Below are positions 42,009 to 52,548 of a DNA stretch of 64,000 nt, piece by piece. The notes under the pieces were generated by a model that saw only the letters and a program-made list of their open reading frames with translations, searched no databases and was not told where the DNA came from. A program made the translations under genes and the position numbers. This DNA is from Larix kaempferi (lineage: Eukaryota > Streptophyta > Pinopsida > Pinales > Pinaceae), in the NCBI GenBank assembly GCA_027924585.1, contig BSBM01000319.1:6229001-6293000 (forward strand), in the 5' to 3' direction. How positions within the stretch are numbered: position 1 is the stretch's first letter; each line of letters begins with the position of its first letter.

Positions 42009-42712
42009 ATCGCAGATGAGCTACAACGCGTTATGGACATCTGGGTTGGGATCTGCGAAACTGAATGTATGAGTAAAACAAACTGTTAACTCCAACCAAG
42101 TAGTAATTTCTCCCCACAATTTAGCTGTAGTATACCACGATCGTGACATTTCGTCCAAAGTATGGAAAAAGGAATGGACCCACTCATCTCTTGGTCGCGA
42201 TGCCCACAAGGTCTGACATTCCATCAAATGGCTGCTAGGGTCAGTCCGACCATCATATTTTCCTGTGTGGTAAACCTCGGTATCGTTGAAACGAACCGTC
42301 ATCAAACACCGACACTGCGGCCAACCTGCGATCGATTTCTTATGTGTCTCCCACCAGCATGCTGGAGCAGCCTTCAGTGCTTCCTCCAATGCCAGCAGTC
42401 CCTGTGATTCTGAGACTTTGTCCTCGAATACCGCCAAAAACTCAGATAAGCCAGGCAACCCTTCATATACTGGTAGTGTAACTGTTTCAGTCGCAACACA
42501 GCACAATGACTATGTGATTAGCCCACACTTGCGGAGAAACACTTCATGCAAGCAATTCTGCTAATGTTCTAAGGCGTCGTCAGAGTCGAAAGACGCAGAG
42601 CTGTCGCCACGCCATCCAAGCTCACCATTGGAAATTTGATGAATATAATATTCTGAAATATTGAATGCATGGTCCCATCCACTGAGATATTCATCCTTCA
42701 CTGGTTCAATGT
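42009..42712 (-). pseudogene. Second gag-like domain between protease and RT in G4
   Basis: In the frame leading to RT (stop TAG at 42021, then continuous) the sequence matches the general retrotransposon gag pattern: KYDGRTDPSSHLMECQTLW, then EWVHSFFHTLDEMSRSWY, then ITTWLELTVCFTHTFSF. It is preceded by ALKAAPACWWETHKKSIAGW and followed by LECYN-type and acidic linkers before RT. The authentic gag of the element lies upstream of protease, so this is an additional module inside pol. From memory, related plant gypsy proteins share this layout. The match to gag is by motif spacing only. Confidence 0.65.
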
Positions 42713-42721
42713 ATCTGCGTC

Positions 42722-43007
42722 AGAGAAATTTTTAGGGGCGAAATTTAGCCAATTGGCTATTTTTTGGGTTTTTTTTCAAAAAATAAATTCGCTATTTGGT
42801 CATTTTTAGCCTCTAATATCGCCTATATTTACATAAAATATGTTTTTTTAGCCTAATATTCACCAAAATTTACAATTTTCAGTAGTAAATTGTCTATTTC
42901 ATATTTAATATTTGCCTACCAATATATATATGTTTTTTTTCAATCCAAAATAATTGCCTAGAATACTATACTTAGGTATACTTTTATAATCCTTAAAAAA
43001 TGCCCTG
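42722..43007. mobile_element. 286-bp AT-rich insertion with 9-bp target duplication
   Basis: ATCTGCGTC flanks the segment perfectly at 42713-42721 and 43008-43016. Removing the segment and one copy restores the G4 protease-to-linker frame. The ends (AGAGAAATTTTTAGGGG and, inverted, CAGGGCATTTTTTAAGG) are only weakly alike. A 9-bp duplication fits Mutator-like elements, so it may be a tiny non-autonomous MULE. Confidence 0.75.
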
Positions 43008-43016
43008 ATCTGCGTC

Positions 43017-43400
43017 CTTTAGTCAAATCCAACGGAGCTATAACTCTGAGATCGTAGTTTTCAAAAGTCATCATCTTCCTCTTAAAGTTGATTACTACTC
43101 CACTGTCGTTAGCCCATCCAATCCCCAGCAACGTGGGATAAGAGCTTCCCCCTTCAACTACTTCGATGACGTCAAAGTCAACATAAGTCTTCATTCCCTC
43201 ACTGTACACCACCAGGCGTGGAACTCTCCCAATCGGTGTCACCTTGGCGTGATTAGTGAGCCAAAGATGGACAGGAGACCAACTCAATGGGGGGCTCCCC
43301 ATTTTCTGCCATGCCTACTTGGTTAAGATGTTGACATTCAAACCAAGATCCAGAATAACTGAATCAACTTCATAGTCCCCAATTTGTATGTTCATGCGCA
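43017..43400 (-). pseudogene. G4 protease
   Basis: Retropepsin-like fold signature: VILDLGLNVNIL with a DLG active site at about 43350, then MKTYVDFDVIEVVEGGSSYP and LLGIGWANDSG. A TAG lies just after NILTK (about 43316). Downstream the segment ENYDLRVIAPLD, typical for this gypsy group, is cut by the 286-bp insertion. Confidence 0.75.
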
Positions 43401-46340
43401 TATCCTTACTTGTCTTCCGTCACTGTAAGGAGTTTATCGCAGACTCTTGCCGTCCCTTGGACAGTCGTTGCAATAGCCCCTCAATATCAGCAAGAGCAGC
43501 GGGGTCCCTTTCCAACAATAAACAACTCTCAAAAAATTTATGCAAGGTTCCAGATTGCGCGGATGGACCTGCCTCTGAAGTGGAATCAAAGACAGGGGGG
43601 ACATGTCACAAACGGTGTCCTTACCTTGAGCCTTTTCCATCTCCCATCACGCCTAGAAGAATGCATCACGCTCGGAATCAATGTCAAACGACACATTCTT
43701 TTGTCTTGCTAACCGAATAAGTGGATGCGGGATATCCTCTCTCATTGTTGCACCTCCCCAAGTGATAACTGCAATAGCCGCATATTAAGGTCTTGGCTCT
43801 GCAGAAATTGTCGCAACACTCGCACCCTGATTCTGGTTTAGCGGTGGATTCCCCGGTTGGTTCACGTTCAGCTTAACATTCTGATTTGGGCATTGGTTCT
43901 AGTTCTGTGCCGGTTGCTGCACTTGATTCTGTACTAGCTGCTATGCCTGATTCTGATTTTGCAATTGTGGAACGTTCCCTGCTTGCCATCGCGCAATCAA
44001 TCATGGGCAGTTTTCTATAGTATGGTGTGTAACAAAACAAAATGTACACTGTGTCTGCAATAGTGGGAAATCTCGCTGGTAATGTCCCCATACCGCATAG
44101 TGATATCACTGAACAGGTCCGTGACCGCCTCGTCCTCCTCCATGACCAAATCCTCTGCCACGTCCACCCCGGAATCTTCCTTGTTGTTGGTATTGTGGTT
44201 GATTGAACTGTTGCTGCATAGGAGTTGGTTGCATGCCTTTCCCTTGTTGCGCATAGTGCGGTTGTTGAACGTAGTGTGGCTGCTGTGGAGCCATTTGCAT
44301 TGGAGCATATTGTTGCATAAACTATTGTGGTTGCTGCTGCGGTAAAAACTGCACTTGCGGTTGAGGTAGCGGCTAGGATACCTACGGGTGCGGTTGAGGT
44401 TGTTGTACAGCACGCTGGTCGTCCATCACAGAGAATGCAACGTACATTCGCTCCTGAAGCAACCCATATGCACGATAATCTTTGTCTTCGTGTCCCACTT
44501 ATTTACAGAATGTACAATATAGATTCATTGGTTTTGTGACCATTTTCTGCATGTATTGGCATTCGTCATGGTGGTGCCCATATACCTCACAGATGCGACA
44601 CCACGGTATCCCACTACCACTCAATGGATTCGGTGCTCCTGAAACCATATAATTGCGGAAGTCTGGGAAATTATCCTTAGTATTCCTTTCTCCTCGACAT
44701 CGCGTACACCAGACTTCTTCTCGATGTTCCTTGCCCTTCTTAAGATCTTGCAGCTTTATGGTCAGGTTATCCAGCTGTGTCTGAATCTGTGACATCCCAG
44801 CTGTGTTTTCACCAATCGGCAAAGCTTCTAACCGCATTGCAATATCCAGAGATTCACTTGGTATTGTAATGTTCTATTGCATCATCGGTAATCGAATGTG
44901 TGGGAGTAATGCTGCGATAAATCATTCCTTGTGTTGGACAGTGCTCATGTCGAAATTGACCCACGCCATCAGCATCTTGAATCGTTGGTCAAAGTCCCAC
45001 ACTATTTCATTGGGATAGGGCTTAATATCTTTTAGTTCTGTAATATATTGTGCTTCAGACTTGGGTTTCTTGAATTATGCAATCAATCCTTTCCTGATAT
45101 CGTCTAGCGTCTTCTCTGGAGTTCCTATAGGGACTAGAAAAAACTTCATAAGCCAGTCTAATGCGCGACCTCGCAGAGTTGTCGCTAACTGTCATTTCTT
45201 AGCATCATCATCAGTAATTTGCTTTACGGTCCATACTGCCTCACATAAGAACTAGTAGTGTTCAGGATTGTCTGTTTCTTTTCCATGGAACAACGGCAAC
45301 TTCGTATCCTCTCCCACCATTCTGGGCTTCCTTCCTGCAGTCGTTGAACTACTAGCAATCAAGTTTTGTTGACACGGTGGTGTCAGGGTTGTGTTCCTTA
45401 CTAGTTGACAAATAGTGAGCAGAGGTGTGGTCACATTGATGCTGGGGTTTAGTCCTGCCTCTATCCTGGGCATAGCCTGGTTGTCCTTGTCCGGATTGTG
45501 AGGTCGCTTCGTCCCATGTGGTCTTCCTTCGCAGCCTTGCGGTTTGATCGCAGTAGGACCTTCTCCTGTCCTCTGCCTCTTTTCCTGTTGAAACCTTGCT
45601 CCTCCCCTTGTAAGACCACTCTATTCCTTGGATTCACTCACAATCTCATCATGACCTACACCCATCTACCCCTTATCATTCCATGTACCATCCCCTGCTA
45701 TCGCGGTACCCACGACCTCCGCCCACCAGGCTATTTACTGATCCAGATGCATCTTCAATATACCCTTCTCGCAAATAAGCATCTTAATAGATAGTTGGAG
45801 TGACAACAAAAACCTTCCTCGTGGCCCGCGGAAGAAATATCTTTCATCTTCACTATAGGATTTGTTCATATCAACCACAAATTCAGTGATATAACCTTCC
45901 AATATGCTGTCAAGCCAAACATTGACAGCTCGCTACGCCTTGTTGTCGAATTCCTGCAGCTCCTGGATCAGCTCTGGGGTCCAAGTCGTCGGTTCACCAC
46001 CTTGAAAGTTCCGCTTCTGAAAGGTCAACTTTTCCAACCACTCATACAAGATGATTGGGAACTCGAAGAAAAAATATTCGTGCGAACCGTCGTGAATATA
46101 TCTTTCCACCCACTAATCTACTATCAACCGAGAGTTTTGACTTTCTTTTTCAGCAAATTCTTGCAACTTTTGATCAAACCAATCCCGTATCTCCGGTTGC
46201 GTCGGATGCCACAACATATCCTCATTTCACTTCGCGCTAGGTCCCAACAACGAAACCATTTGTTGACTCAAACCCAGTCGATAGGGGTTCCACTCACTTT
46301 TGAAACCCAAACCACTGCGATCTCCCTGAGCACCGGCCCA
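43401..46340 (-). pseudogene. G4 gag and nucleocapsid region
   Basis: Discontinuous reverse frames read: an N-terminal domain (MLWHPTQPEIRDWFDQKL, WTPELIQELQEFDNKA, about 46220-45850) homologous to the start of G3 gag; a gag core (LPLFHGKETDNPEHY, about 45300; FDQRFKMLMAWVNFD, about 44960); zinc knuckles (CRICEVYGHHHDEC, about 44600; CTFCFVTHHTIENC, about 44040; and a degenerate CTRCRGERNTKDNF); a glutamine-rich stretch and an RGG box (GRFRGGRGRGFGHGGGRGG, about 44180-44110). Many stops and shifts make this copy non-functional. Confidence 0.8.
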
Positions 46341-46422
46341 GACAGGTTTTACCCCGTCTAGCAACACTTGCAGAGCAGATGATGTCTCACCCGAGATGTT
46401 CAAGGGAGAGTTGACGGAACCA

Positions 46423-47052
46423 TGTTTCCGATGAATGAAGGAGGATGTTTGCGGCTCAATTACTTAACTTATTGCAACATTTTAGAAACGGATCTATGCA
46501 TTTAATTCAAACATCATTTATATTCATAGCATCATTCAACATAATCATTCATCATCGTAGCAGATATAATAGTAAAGCATTAATTGCAGCAAGGAAACAT
46601 CGCATAATTCATAGATTCATATCACAACATTACGATAGATGAACAAAAGAAACACAGGAATTTCGCAAAACAGCTTTGTCACATCATATTAACTCCGCGA
46701 AAACCCACATACAAAATGTTCAGTCTTCCGTTCATACTCTGCAAAAATACAAATCTCGCAGATATCTCCAGATCTCAGATACACAATCCAGGATGATTTA
46801 ACACATACAAATCTATGTCTATATATAGGCTTCCGCCTTTACATTGCTTGTCCACTTACTAACAACTTCCTAACCGACATTGACCCAAAATCTAACGATT
46901 GTGGTCCAAATGACCCCAAAACCCGCATAATGCGGTACAAAACTGACCAAAACTTGCATAAAATATCATCATCTGCGCTCCATTTTCCGCCTTTCGCGGT
47001 ATCACAGCACTTGTGGTGCTGCGATAATGACCCATCTAACCGCCTGCCAACA
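46423..47052 (-). repeat. G4 5' LTR
   Basis: In element orientation it starts TGTTGGCAGGCGG at 47052 against G5 coding sequence. It contains a TATA box (TATATATAG at 46820-46828) and probably ends ...CGGAAACA at 46423, followed by TGGTTCCGTCAA, a plausible primer binding site beginning TGG. With no second LTR in the window the 3' boundary is provisional. Confidence 0.6.
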
Positions 47053-48090
47053 GTTAGAGATGCTTCTATTCTTCCATAATTTCGAACAAACTTGTGGTAG
47101 TACCCTGTCAGACCTAAGAATCCTCGAATATTATTCAGGTTTTTGGGAATCAACCAATATATCGTGGCTTTAATTTTGTTAGGTTCTACCTTGACACCTT
47201 CGTGAGATACAATATGACCCAAATACTCTACCTCCTTCACCTCAAAGAAACATTTGGAAGGTTTTGAATATAGTTGTTTCTCCTATAGTAGTTGTAGTAC
47301 CATGTCAACATGTTGAATATGTTCTTCCCAAGACTTGCTATAGATTAGTATATCATCAAAGAATACTAGCACAAATTTTCTAATAAAAGGCTTGAAAATG
47401 GAATTCATCAAACCCTGAAATGTGGAAGGTGCATTAGTGAGACCAAATGGCGTGACTAGAAATTCATAATGACCTTCATGAGTTCTGAATGTTGTTTTTG
47501 GGATGTCTTCATATTTCATTCTAATTTGATGATACCCAAAATGAAGATCCAACTTTGTGAATACAATTGCTCCATGTAATTCATCTAGCAATTCAATATC
47601 AATTACAGGAATGGGAAACTTATCTTTAATGGTGATCTTGTTGAGCTCTCTATAATCTGGACACATACGCCATGATCCATCTGACTTGTGTACCATTACC
47701 ACTGGTGCAGAGTAAGAACTTTGGCTAGGCCTAATTATGCCAACCTATAGCATTTCTTCAACCATACGCTCAATTTCACTCTTCTGTCCATAGGGGTATC
47801 TGTAAGGTATGATGTTCGGAGGAACACTTCCTGGGATTAAGTGAATAGCATGATCGAAATCTCAGTTAGGTGGAACGCCTTTTGGAATATATTCAAATAC
47901 CTTGGAATTCTTATTAATGACCCTTTGTATATCTGGGAAAATAGGAGGCTTAGATGTTTGAACATCTAATGAGCATAATTGTGCAATTACACCTTGGTTC
48001 CTTTTTCATCAATTTTTTCATAACATTAGAGCTTATCACCTTGATTGGTTTCCCTGTGATACCCTGTAATTCATATTCCTTTCCTTCCTG
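47053..48090 (-). pseudogene. Gypsy element G5 reverse transcriptase, interrupted by G4
   Basis: RT of a different gypsy group, probably chromovirus-like: [66 protein letters not shown] (catalytic FFDD intact), VEYLGHIVSHEGV, RGFLGLTGYYHKFVRNYG. One frame from 47702 to 47053 with a TAG at 47283. Upstream, [15 protein letters not shown] and the protease-RT connector (YELQGITGKPIKVI, about 48085) are readable with stops and shifts. At 47053 the frame runs directly into the LTR of G4. The remainder of G5 pol is not in the window. Confidence 0.88.
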
Positions 48091-50254
48091 TTATCACCCA
48101 ATATTTTCCCAGGTTGCAGCAGGAAAGACCATGGGGTAACTATTGCAAACCGATCTTTAGTGGATGGAAACTAGCCTTTGCAACCGTAGGGATGGATCTC
48201 CCTTTAATTCTTCCAGCAACAGGATGCAGCTTGAATGGGATGGGATATTGGTCAAAAGTGGTGGCTAGACCTTCAAAACAACGAATTGAAAGGGGTTTTT
48301 GGGTTGGTTGGAGTTAAGAACAGGAGGACAGTTGGGCATGGAGTCAACTTCAGTGGGTTACTGTCATCAATGGCAGGTTTGAGCCGTGATTTTAGAGGCA
48401 AGAGGAAAGGTAGACATGGTTCTTTCACGTCGAATTAATCAACAAGTGAAGGAAGAGAAGGGAGACACGTTCGGCCGCAGAGTTAGAGCATTTAAGAATG
48501 AATTTTAACCAACAACTTCAAGAGGAAAAGGGTGGAATACCTAGTCATATGCATCTGGAGCATTTGGGCATGAATTCCAGACCATGTAATATTGATTATA
48601 GGTACTGCAGAAGTAAACAATTAATGGAAATAAAAAGCAAGAACACATACATAGGAAATAATAGACATCAGAACACACATCACAGGAATCTCAAGCTCCA
48701 AAATTGGGTCTGCTCATTGAATTAAGAGGCTGAGTCTAATACAAGTGTAGAGCAGTAATATATCTGGAACAAAAATGTCCAACCTTTTGGTCTACTTTGG
48801 ACCTTGAATTTACAGGCTTACAAAACATCAAAATATCCTAGCTAAATCGAAACAAACTCGGACTGGTAATGATGAAGTCGCTCGATCTAGGCTGCCCGAA
48901 TCAACGACCACTAATTCTTCCATGCGTGGAGGAAGGAATCACCTGTGATGGTCATGCACCATTGGGACATGGAAACCATCTGTTCATCCTGCGAATCAAG
49001 CTGTTTTATATTTGAATAGGATAGGTAATTGAAACAGGCCCCCTTTGTCGTTCTCCGACACGCCATTTCTCTGTGAAAATCTCCATTTCCCACGATTGTA
49101 ATTTTCTATGCAAAAATTTTCTCCATCCGCAATCGCCCTTCCGCAACAACCTTTCTACAACCCGCAATTTTCCATGTGGCATGCAGGGATTGGAACTACA
49201 ACTTCGTGCTTTTCTGGAGAATTACCCTTTCTGCAATCCGCAATCCGCAATGCAGAATGTGGGAATTTTACTTTTTTGCCACTTGGAAACTGTCGTTCCG
49301 CAATCCACAATGCGGGTTGCAGAATGCATAAACTCATATTTGCTTTCTTTGGGAAGTTACCTTTCCGCAATCCATAATGCCGAATGTAAGATGCAAAAAC
49401 TATATTTTTCTCCCCTTGGTAGATTGCTCTCCCGCAATGAGGATTGCGGGAACAGGAAAACGGCTCCGTGGAACGCCATTTTAACCGTTGATTTGATCCG
49501 CTCCTTGATCCTAGCTGTCCAATCTTCTTTGGTTGCGAAAGAACATCCTATTGCTAGTTTTTCCGTGGAAGAGCTCTCCTACCTTGTATTTTCTCATTTT
49601 CTCACTGCGGCTCGGTCCTTTGGCTTGGATTTGTTTGACACTTAGCCATTTTTGGGTTTCCTGATGCTTTACTTGATGTAACCAGCCAATGGATGACCTT
49701 GTGGGGTTTGGGTGGGAGCTTTCTTTTACCTTCCCTAATGGAAAATCATAATAAGTGTTAACAGCGGCTCCAACCGAGGATGATATCCTCCCTACGAGGT
49801 AGCAAGAACATGTAGACTAGTGGCCCTTATTCCCTTCCTTTTTTTCCTTCTTTGTATCACAAAACTGGAACACGACCAACTGAAAAGCAAAACAAAAACG
49901 ACAATGTACAATGGGGTGGGCCGACGGACTTGATTTTTACTTTAAATAATGCTGCAAGAACCACCCATTGACAATTCCCTTGCCAACTGGTTCATTATCT
50001 TAGTCTTGCAGGAAGAAAGCATTGTTCCCATAGTAGGCGGTGATTGTATAGGGCCCCTGCCAAAGGTTATCAAAATTTTGGGCTTGGTCTTCTCTTCTAA
50101 CATTGTTGGGCCTGGCCCAAGTGGGGCATTTTTATGTAAATCATATTTGGAACTACGGAGCTAAGCGCAGTTCAGCTGAAGGATTTTTTGACAAGTCTAT
50201 TTTGGATGCTGCGAAGTTGTGCACAGTGAAACGTTGAAAGAGCTGCGAAGTTCA
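48091..50254. other. Unassigned region between G5 and G2
   Basis: Upstream gag or protease of G5 may extend into 48.1-48.4 kb (a reverse-strand stretch FDQYPIPFKLHPVAG is protein-like), but I cannot name it. A 67-bp repeat lies at 49.2-49.45 kb. The last few hundred bases before 50255 probably belong to the element continued right of G2 at 59660, since G2 has a target duplication joining the two flanks. Confidence 0.4.
49232..49450. repeat. 67-bp repeats with CCGCAATCC and a perfect hairpin
   Basis: CCGCAATCC or variants recur at about 49232, 49298, 49365 and 49432, giving about four units. The last is a perfect hairpin, CCCGCAAT (49431-49438) with ATTGCGGG (49443-49450). The frame across it (49073-49645) is a repeat by-product. 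Confidence 0.75.
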
Positions 50255-50259
50255 GTGCT

Positions 50260-51291
50260 TGTTACCGGACAATCCACTCGACCGGAGGCAAGCCGAATCT
50301 CCCTAGCTCAATGCGAGTCTAGAACAAATAGAACAGACTACAAACACATTTCCTAGATCTACTTAAGGATCAAGTACTAGATGTCTTACCTCTTTGATTC
50401 GCTATCCTTTCTCCCGAATGTTGCTCCACGTCCCGAGGTCGTCAGATCCAAGCTGCAAGATCTGTTAAGACATAGAAAAGAGAAACGAGTAAAGAGCATC
50501 TATACAATAAGAGATCTATGTAAACAATTAAGCAGGAAAACAACACAACATCATTACAAACAAGAACGATATTGGTGGAAAGCATTTGTATTACCGCAAA
50601 TAGAGGAGTACATGATAGATATATAGAACCACAACCAATGACTTAATGTAGAAACCCTTCTCCACACAAGCCAATTGCCAAACCCTTCCAAGAAAGCATG
50701 AATTCTCCAAGAGGTGAGCGAGGGTGTCTAAGAGAGATTTCACCAGCATGTAGATACCATAGTCTTCCTCCCTTTGGTATGAGAGTGAGCCTCATATATA
50801 TAGGACTAAGTGGATGAGATTATGGATAGGATAGGTTGAGAGATGGTAGGAGAGAGATAGGGGATCTTCCCAATAAGTTAGGGGTTGAGTACCAGCTCTC
50901 CAAGAGATCAGGGATAAGTCCCCAAATGGGAAAGCTTCGAGAAAGATCCCGAAATGGCTATTTTTTCTCTTTAACAGACCTCGTCGCACCCTGCTATGGA
51001 GCAACCTGCGACATCGCATGTTGCTAGTGTGAAACCTGCGATGACCTCTCGAAAGGTTGTACAAACTGAGTACAAATCCTCCCAAATGAGCACTTGGTCC
51101 AGATGACTTCAGGGATGTATACACAATGGTCAAGATGACGACATTATCACAACGGTCATGATGACAACACTTGGTCATAATGACGGTACTTGCAACGGTC
51201 ATGATGACGACACTAGGTCATGACGATGACACTTACAACACTTGCGACACTTGTGACACTTGCACAAGGGTGACGACATTTTGGGGTAACA
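50260..51291 (-). repeat. G2 3' LTR
   Basis: Ends TGTTACCGG...GGGTAACA. Contains a TATA-like TATATATAGG (plus strand 50795-50804) and short repeats of GGTCATGATGACGACAC type at about 51120-51270. Confidence 0.92.
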
Positions 51292-51304
51292 TAATGCCCC
51301 CTAA
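51292..51304 (-). other. G2 polypurine tract
   Basis: Reverse strand CTTTAGGGGGCATTA directly before the 3' LTR, matching the G1 tract in form. Confidence 0.75.
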
Positions 51305-52548
51305 AGCATGAAGCTGACGGAATGAAATAGGTGAAATGCTTTGATAGAAAAAATGGCAAAAGACTTGTCGGATGAAGGACGTTGCTGCAGTACAACTGAC
51401 TCTGAACTCACAATCTCATATGTAGTACAACATGGCTGCCGACCAATACATTGCAGATCCATGGGAGTAATGACCGACTGAACACAATCATGGATACTAG
51501 ACACAAGCATAGATCCATGATGAGATGATAACATGGCCACGACCAATACAAAAGTGGATCCGTGTAATATGAATCAATACAAACTCCATCGCAACCTGGG
51601 TAAAACATGACTCCTTGGGGTCTTCAAGCTGAACCCGCAATCATACAAATCTATCAATGTGATTACAAATCTCTTGATGTCGAACATGGTAGAAACCACT
51701 TGATTACCAATCATTGATGTGAACTGTTAACAAGTGCGAGGGAGATCACCATTAATGTCAATGATTCCCAAGGTATCATAGTACATATCATCTAGTGTGA
51801 ATAAATGAGCTGACGTCGAACGCAAGATGAAATATTTCAATCAAGAGTCAATGATGTAAACTCATGATGAAAGTGAGGTAACCTACCATTGAGGCATGCA
51901 GGACCAAGGTACTTGACTGGTTTCTAGATTCAATCCTTGGATGATGAGTTGAAGTCGACAAGGATGAATCCATCGAAGGAGGGCCATAATGAATCCCCCA
52001 TCAATCGACATGAAACACAACAAAAATGTATAGAGTGGATCGGATAGTACAATAACATGTAAGACTGACTCAAAGTAACAATGCCATGACAACGTGTGTA
52101 TTGACTGTGGACGTGTTCTTGAACATGGGCATGGCATGACTCGGCAGTATTGACACAATGAGAATGATACCAACCCCTAATGCAACTGATGGTGGAAGCA
52201 TTCTTTGGCTGATCCAAAGGAGCGACGCGACTCATGGAATTGACAAGACTCGAGGACAAACAGATTATCCAAGTACTGAATGCAAATGCAAACGAGTGCC
52301 ATGTTCAAGAACGACTATATACTGCCACTAAGGTATGTAATACAAACACTTTCCTTTTTCCCCATCATGAATGATGAGTGCCTCACTTGTTTTTTAGCGA
52401 GCTTGATGAGGGTAACCAGATGCTCGATATAGCTCATCTCATAGATGATTCCAATTCCAAATGTTTTACGAACCTAGGAAAGGAGGAGTTCATACCATAA
52501 TGGGCCCTTCAATGTTTAAAATTTAATGAGTCCAAAGAAGGAAAACTC
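51305..52548 (-). other. G2 3' non-coding segment next to the polypurine tract
   Basis: No recognised coding or repeat signal. It corresponds in position to the extra ORF of G1, but I see no convincing frame. Confidence 0.4.

Larger units (their letters stand above)
41276..47052 (-). mobile_element. Truncated Ty3/gypsy element G4
   Basis: Reverse-strand element with a 5' LTR at the right (47052-46423), then gag, zinc knuckles, protease, a second gag-like domain and the first half of RT, ending abruptly at about 41272. RT beyond the FSGYH motif, RNase H, integrase and the 3' LTR are missing. It is inserted in the RT gene of G5: G5 coding stops at 47053, directly against TGTTGGCAGG of the LTR. 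Its gag is homologous to that of G3 at 61-63 kb. Confidence 0.85.

Noticed and set aside
45498-46361. Forward-strand frames in the G4 gag region
   Set aside because: The reverse strand carries alignable gag; these are shadows.
49073-49645. 190-codon open frame
   Set aside because: Most of it is produced by the 67-bp repeats; no domain recognised.
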